Positions 60,096-64,000 of a stretch of 64,000 nt of DNA are shown piece by piece; position 1 is the first letter of the stretch, and each line of letters starts with the position of its first letter. The notes under the pieces are model-generated. The model did not search any database. It was not told the DNA's origin and was given only the letters and a program-made list of their open reading frames with translations. Source of the stretch: Nisaea nitritireducens (GTDB lineage Bacteria > Pseudomonadota > Alphaproteobacteria > Thalassobaculales > Thalassobaculaceae). Where the stretch lies: contig NZ_JACZFS010000046.1 in NCBI RefSeq assembly GCF_014904795.1, forward strand, positions 60,756 through 124,755. The letters are read 5' to 3'. A program made the position numbers and the translations under genes.

Positions 60096-61112
60096 TCAGG
60101 TGAAAAGCCGCTCGCCTTCCATGCCCTTGTAGATATCCGCCACCTGTTCGGCATAGCCGTTATAGAGCAGGGTCGGTATCCGGTCGTTGCCGCCGCCAAG
60201 CGGTCGTTCGGAGGACTGGCTCCAGCGAGCGTGCGGGACTTCCGGGTTCACATTCGCCCAGAACCCGTATTCGCTCTTCTGCAATTCCTCCCAGAATGAC
60301 ACCGGACGCTCTGAGGTGAAGGTGAAGCGGACGATGGATTTAGTCGATTTGAAACCGTATTTCCACGGAACCGCAAGCCGGAGCGGCGCGCCGTTCTGCC
60401 GGGGCATCGGCTTGCCGTAAATGCCGGTAGCGATGAAGGCAAGGTCGTTCATCGCCTCTTCGATGGACAGGCCCTCGATATAGGGCCAGGGATACCAGTG
60501 CTGCTTCTGGCCCTTGGCGTTCTCCGGGTCCATGAAGGTTTCCATGCGGACATATTTCGCCGAGGACAGCGGCTCCGCCAGTTTGACCAGTGCGGACAGG
60601 GGGAAGCCGCTCCAGGGCACCACCATGGACCAGGCTTCAACGCAACGAAGCCGATAGACTCGCTCTTCAAGCGGCATCTGATCCAGCAGGTCGTCGATAT
60701 CGATGGTCTTTGGCTGGGTAACCTCGCCGTCGAGGGTCACGGTCCAGGGCCGGATTTTCAGGGCCTGGGCGGCGCGGCTGATATTCTTGTGGCTGCCGAA
60801 TTCGTAGAAATTGTTGTAGCTCGTCGCAAGATCGGGATCAGTGATCGGCCGGTCCGGTCCGCCGTCGGTATAGGCCGGATTCCGTTTCACCGGGTAGAGA
60901 TGGGAGGAGGGATCGGGCTCCACCGACGCGAGCTGCCTCGCCGCATCCGCTTCGGCACTCGCCTCATCGCTGCATCCGGCAAGGGCGGCGGCGGACAGGA
61001 TCATCGGTCCCGCCGCGAGGCCTTTCAGCAGCGCGCGCCTGTTGTGAAAGACGGATTCAGGCGTGACCGCCCGTTCCGGCAATTCCCAGCCCTTCAGTCG
61101 CTTCAACAGCAT
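60096..61112 (-). CDS. msrP: Protein-methionine-sulfoxide reductase catalytic subunit
   Basis: A 338-residue molybdopterin enzyme of the MsrP/YedY family that repairs oxidised methionines in the periplasm. A twin-arginine signal is visible (NRRALLKGLAAGPMILSAAA, Arg25-Arg26). The molybdenum ligand is Cys157 in RLRCVEAWSMVVPWSGFPL. HWYPWPYIEGLSIEEAMNDL and YGKPMPRQNGAPLRLAVPWK are typical of MsrP. The ATG at 61112 has CGGAGGAACATC in front. MsrQ, the haem membrane partner, normally lies next to it and is absent here. Molybdate supply may come from the modABC genes at 36-39 kb. Confidence 0.94.
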   Translation of the reverse strand: MLLKRLKGWELPERAVTPESVFHNRRALLKGLAAGPMILSAAALAGCSDEASAEADAARQLASVEPDPSSHLYPVKRNPAYTDGGPDRPITDPDLATSYNNFYEFGSHKNISRAAQALKIRPWTVTLDGEVTQPKTIDIDDLLDQMPLEERVYRLRCVEAWSMVVPWSGFPLSALVKLAEPLSSAKYVRMETFMDPENAKGQKQHWYPWPYIEGLSIEEAMNDLAFIATGIYGKPMPRQNGAPLRLAVPWKYGFKSTKSIVRFTFTSERPVSFWEELQKSEYGFWANVNPEVPHARWSQSSERPLGGGNDRIPTLLYNGYAEQVADIYKGMEGERLFT

Positions 61113-61221
61113 GATGTTCCTCCGGCAGTGCCTAACCTCAGGAACAGACATAGGGCAGGGAGCCGGACACAGCCACTCACGTGCCGGTGAGAGAGCCGTG
61201 TCCAGGAGGTGCCGGAACGGC

Positions 61222-61701
61222 CTAGGCCGTCAGCGTTGCTTCCAGGGCGAGCACGTCGAGGCAGGCTCCGGCGGCTTCCCGGCCCTTGCCCACCATATGC
61301 TCCCGGAAGAAACGGGTATGGTCCTCCGTCTCGTGGAAATGGTGCGGCGTCAGGACGACGGAGAAGACCGGCACGCCGGTATCGAGCTGCACCCGCATCA
61401 GCCCGTCCACGACGGCGGAGGCGACGAAATCGTGCCGGTAAATGCCGCCATCGACGACAAAGCCGCAGGCAATGACGGCGGCATAACGGTCGCTGGCGAT
61501 CAGTTTCATGGCGGTCAGTGGGATTTCGAAGGCGCCGGGAACGCGGAAACAGTCGATCTTCGCTGTATCGAAGCCGCGCTGTTTCATCTCGTCGGTGAAG
61601 CCGTCGCGGGCTCGGTCGGTCATGTCGCTGTGCCAGCTCGCCTGGATGAAGGCGATGCGGTCACCGGGCGCCGTGCCGGTAGTGGTTGTTGAGGTCGTCA
61701 T
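61222..61701 (-). CDS. ribH: 6,7-dimethyl-8-ribityllumazine synthase (RibH2 type)
   Basis: A 159-residue lumazine synthase, the penultimate riboflavin enzyme, joining the ribitylaminouracil and dihydroxybutanone phosphate. It shows RIAFIQASWHSDMTDRARDG, VPGAFEIPLTAMKLI, VIACGFVVDGGIYRHDFVA and PVFSVVLTPHHFHETEDH. The early WHSD segment and the short sequence resemble the RibH2 (type II, decameric) form of Brucella rather than the icosahedral type. The ATG at 61701 follows GGAACCGATA. It is preceded by an FMN riboswitch and is the only riboflavin gene seen in the window. Confidence 0.93.
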   Translation of the reverse strand: MTTSTTTTGTAPGDRIAFIQASWHSDMTDRARDGFTDEMKQRGFDTAKIDCFRVPGAFEIPLTAMKLIASDRYAAVIACGFVVDGGIYRHDFVASAVVDGLMRVQLDTGVPVFSVVLTPHHFHETEDHTRFFREHMVGKGREAAGACLDVLALEATLTA

Positions 61702-61793
61702 TATCGGTTCCAACTCCATGCGTTAACTACTGGAATCGAGGCCGAGTACAAACAGGGGGCGCAAACCCGCGAGGCGGTCCGCGCTCCCATGCC

Positions 61794-61948
61794 GTTCTCT
61801 CTCATCCGGACTGTGACCGTCGGCTTCGGAGTTACACCGAATCTGCTGACCCCGGCGGCCGCCGGGCGCTCGCGGGCTTCATGGGCTTTCCCATTCACAG
61901 GTTGGCTCATGTTACCGCCGGTGGGGAATTCCGCCCCGCCCCGAGAAC
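61794..61948 (-). ncRNA. FMN riboswitch (RFN element)
   Basis: Read on the minus strand, the leader of ribH shows every conserved block of the RFN element. In order these are P1 GTTCTC/GAGAAC (61943-61948 with 61794-61799), GGGGCGGGGCGGAATTCCCC, ACCGGCGGTAA, AGCCCGCGAGCGC, GTCAGCAGATTCGGT, CTCCGAAGCCGACGGT and AGTCCGGATGAGAGAGAAC. It binds FMN and should lower ribH expression at high FMN. About 90 bases separate it from the ribH start, and they contain GC-rich stems that may form the expression platform. Confidence 0.97.
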
Positions 61949-62069
61949 AATGCCGTCCCTTGCGAGACGGCGGGCGGAGCCTAGCGCCGGCATCACCTTC
62001 CGGCAATCCCGAATGAGCCCTGTCGTTTTGCCTCTGGCATTGCCTCCGCCGCACCCTATCTTCACGGCC

Positions 62070-63422
62070 ATGAAAGATCAGGAACGCAATTCCCTGGGCG
62101 GCCGCGTGAAGCGCTATGCCCGGGTGACGGGAGCGGTCGGCGGCCTCGCGGCGCGGGTCGCCGGTGAGCGCTATCTCGGTCTCAAGCTCGACAAGGACAG
62201 CCATGCGGCGGAGCTGCGGGAGGCCCTGGGTGGGCTGAAAGGCCCGCTGATGAAGGTGGCGCAGATCCTGGCCACCATCCCGGATGCGCTGCCGAAGGAA
62301 TATACCAACGAGCTGGTGCAGCTTCAGGCCGACGCGCCGAGCATGGGCTGGCTGTTCGTCAAACGCCGGATGAGCCGGGAGCTGGGTGCCAGCTGGCAGC
62401 AGAAATTCGGCCATTTCGAGCATGAGGCGGCTGCGGCGGCCTCTCTCGGCCAGGTGCACAAGGCAGCGGATGCGGACGGCAATGCGCTGGCGGTAAAGCT
62501 GCAATATCCGGACATGCAATCCGCGGTCGAGGCGGACCTGCGCCAGTTGAAGCTGATCTTCTCGATCTATGCCCGCTACGACAAGGCGATCCACACGGAC
62601 GAGATCTACAAGGAACTCTCCGCCCGGCTGCGAGAGGAGCTGGATTACCAGCGCGAGGCCCGGCACATGGCGCTCTACGGCCTGATGCTGAAGGACGAGC
62701 CAGGCGTGCATGTCCCCGAAAGCGTGGAGGCCCTGACGACGCCGCGCGTGCTCACCATGAACTGGCTGGATGGGGCCAAGCTGCTCGACTTCATTGCCGC
62801 GCATGACGATCAGGAGAGCCGGAACCAGGTCGCCCTCAACATGTTCCGCGCCTGGTACGTGCCGTTCTACGAATACGGCGTGATCCACGGCGACCCACAT
62901 CTCGGCAACTACTCGGTCCGCCCGGACGGCTCCGTCAATCTGCTCGATTTTGGCTGCATCCGCGTCTTCCCGCCAAGCTTCGTCAAAGGCGTGATCGACC
63001 TCTATAACGCCCTCTCGACCGATGACGAAGCGCTCGCGGTGCATGCCTATGAAAGCTGGGGCTTCCAGGGGCTGGACAAGGAAACCGTCGAAGTCCTGAA
63101 CATGTGGGCTCGCTTCATCTATGCCCCGTTGATGGAAGACAAGGCCCGCCGCATCCAGGAGACCAACACGGGCATGTATGGCCGCGAGGTGGCGGAAAGG
63201 GTCCATGTCGAACTCCGCCGCCTGCGCGGCGTCAAACCACCCCGTGAATTCGTCCTGATGGACCGCGCCGCGATCGGGCTCGGCTCGGTGTTCCTGCATC
63301 TGAAGGCGGAAGTGAACTGGTACCGGCTGTTCCAGGATCTGATTGCGGATTTCGATGTGGATGCGCTTGCGAAACGGCAGGCGGCGGCGCTGAAGGAAGC
63401 GCGGGTGCCGGAGGCGCAATAA
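62070..63422 (+). CDS. ABC1/AarF/UbiB family atypical kinase
   Basis: A 450-residue UbiB-family protein. The N-terminal motif normally KxGQ appears as KVAQ in GPLMKVAQILATIPDALP. The Ala-rich loop replacing the kinase glycine loop is AAAASLGQVHKA, the Lys is in ALAVKLQYPDM, and the catalytic Asp lies in VIHGDPHLGNYSV with the DFG in LLDFGC. The family supports ubiquinone synthesis by an atypical kinase or ATPase activity. The opening LGGRVKRYARVTGAVGGLAA fixes the start near 62070; an ATG at 62014 is an alternative. It is transcribed over the antisense strand of the FMN riboswitch if initiated upstream. Confidence 0.88.
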   Translation: MKDQERNSLGGRVKRYARVTGAVGGLAARVAGERYLGLKLDKDSHAAELREALGGLKGPLMKVAQILATIPDALPKEYTNELVQLQADAPSMGWLFVKRRMSRELGASWQQKFGHFEHEAAAAASLGQVHKAADADGNALAVKLQYPDMQSAVEADLRQLKLIFSIYARYDKAIHTDEIYKELSARLREELDYQREARHMALYGLMLKDEPGVHVPESVEALTTPRVLTMNWLDGAKLLDFIAAHDDQESRNQVALNMFRAWYVPFYEYGVIHGDPHLGNYSVRPDGSVNLLDFGCIRVFPPSFVKGVIDLYNALSTDDEALAVHAYESWGFQGLDKETVEVLNMWARFIYAPLMEDKARRIQETNTGMYGREVAERVHVELRRLRGVKPPREFVLMDRAAIGLGSVFLHLKAEVNWYRLFQDLIADFDVDALAKRQAAALKEARVPEAQ

Positions 63423-63639
63423 GCCTCCGCATGGCGTCAGATGTAGCCATTGGAGCGCCTCAACCCAGCGTTCCTGACCTTTTTCGACAACATGCTGAAG
63501 TGATCGGACATCGCTGTTCCATATGGGAAACATGCTCCGACCGAGCAATTTATTCGTCATGGTTGAGTAATATGTTATTTTCGTGTAATAAGTGTATTTC
63601 GTGAAACAATACATCGATAAGGATGAAAGGTTATCCAAA

Positions 63640-63936
63640 ATGATGCGAATTGCTCTTTTCGGGCTGCTGTTGATTGCGGCCCCTCTTACCGACGCGCATG
63701 CGAGAGAGTGCTACGAAGGTACGGCAACCATTAATCAGCAAAACTCCGGTAAGAAATGCACGCTTCAGGAGAAGGGGTATTACAATTCTTCTGCCGGGCC
63801 GAAGACCCATGACGGTTGTACTGCTGCAAAGGCAGACGCGCGGAAAAAGCTTATCGCCCGCATTCAGAAAAGCTGTGCACCTTATGTTCAGACGAACGCG
63901 CCCTGCACGGTCATCAACATTAACCGTTGCACCTGA
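63640..63936 (+). CDS. Small exported six-cysteine protein, unknown function
   Basis: A 98-residue protein. It begins MMRIALFGLLLIAAPLTDAH, a signal peptide ending near AHA-RECYEG, followed by about 78 residues with six Cys (CYEG, KKCTL, DGCTA, KSCAP, APCTV, RCT), enough for three disulfides, and a lysine-rich middle. The ATG at 63640 has AAAGG 9 bases before; the frame opens upstream to 63592 without support. The local GC content is below that of the neighbours. I do not recognise a family. The remaining 64 bases to the window edge show nothing. Confidence 0.65.
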   Translation: MMRIALFGLLLIAAPLTDAHARECYEGTATINQQNSGKKCTLQEKGYYNSSAGPKTHDGCTAAKADARKKLIARIQKSCAPYVQTNAPCTVININRCT

Positions 63937-64000
63937 TCCACTTTGGGAAAGCCGCTGAATTACTGGCGGCTTGGCCACGATCGGGACCAGCTCCCCCCGC

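Noticed and set aside
61702..63638. 645-residue minus-strand open frame
   Set aside because: It is the reverse of the ABC1 kinase gene and the FMN riboswitch; no domain is recognisable.
1..64000. CRISPR array, insertion sequence, prophage, rRNA or integration site
   Set aside because: I saw no spaced direct repeats, transposase, integrase, or phage genes by reading the sequence.

Overview
The window is a contiguous, gene-dense, GC-rich piece of a bacterial chromosome, with no transposase, phage gene, rRNA or CRISPR array that I can see. Gene content suggests a free-living, aerobic, chemoheterotrophic alphaproteobacterium, probably of the Rhodospirillales type. The pointers are three TRAP transporter genes, a one-domain ModE, a LysR gene beside trxB, a RibH2-type lumazine synthase behind an FMN riboswitch, and an alphaproteobacterial-style ABC1 kinase. 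The order is inferred from gene style only, not from a marker gene.  Layout. 1-5,200: the end of an HTTM membrane protein, tRNA-Pro(CGG), polyprenyl diphosphate synthase, a DUF2007 protein, a TrmN6-like methylase, an S49 protease, an MDR reductase and a small membrane protein. 5,200-10,930: a PiuC-type dioxygenase, a GntR regulator, two EamA exporters, a WYL regulator, an EEP-fold hydrolase and an acetyltransferase. 10,947-16,406: a complete dipeptide-type ABC importer on the minus strand. 16,620-20,946: an Ldh-type dehydrogenase, an SMP-30 lactonase, a radical SAM/SPASM enzyme and glucokinase. 20,943-23,715: arginase and ornithine aminotransferase, divergent from an Lrp regulator across a clean palindrome, which together form an arginine-to-glutamate-semialdehyde route. 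23,724-30,900: a TetR/DUF1330 pair around a long palindrome, an enolase-superfamily enzyme, a somewhat AT-richer hydrolase/Nudix pair, pirin, DusA and an MFS transporter.  30,919-36,190 is an iron locus: a DUF4856 lipid- or iron-associated exported protein behind two Fur-box-like sites, then a single open frame joining a sterol desaturase to a ferric-iron binding protein, then the iron permease. 36,328-39,383 is modEABC with a perfect palindromic ModE site. The MoCo enzyme MsrP lies at 60.1 kb. 39,462-46,276 holds an enoyl-CoA hydratase, an acetyltransferase, an exported amidohydrolase, a PAS histidine kinase, SbmA/BacA and a siderophore-interacting reductase with its own Fur-like half site.  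46,389-53,979 reads as a quinate/shikimate utilisation island. It has a two-domain 3-dehydroshikimate dehydratase (QuiC type), a TetR regulator fused in frame to an HSL-type esterase, a divergent quinate/shikimate dehydrogenase with a good promoter and a palindrome, and a DctPQM TRAP importer. 54,224-64,000: a second histidine kinase, an unannotated multi-hairpin small RNA ending in a strong terminator (minus strand, 55,632-55,762), LysR, trxB, a GFA protein, a membrane-anchored methyltransferase, a PAS_5 protein, MsrP, ribH behind the FMN riboswitch, an ABC1 kinase and a small six-cysteine exported protein.  The items most likely to be new are the multi-hairpin small RNA and the two stop-less gene junctions (desaturase/iron-binding protein and TetR/esterase). 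Each junction keeps an internal ribosome binding site and start codon in the same frame.
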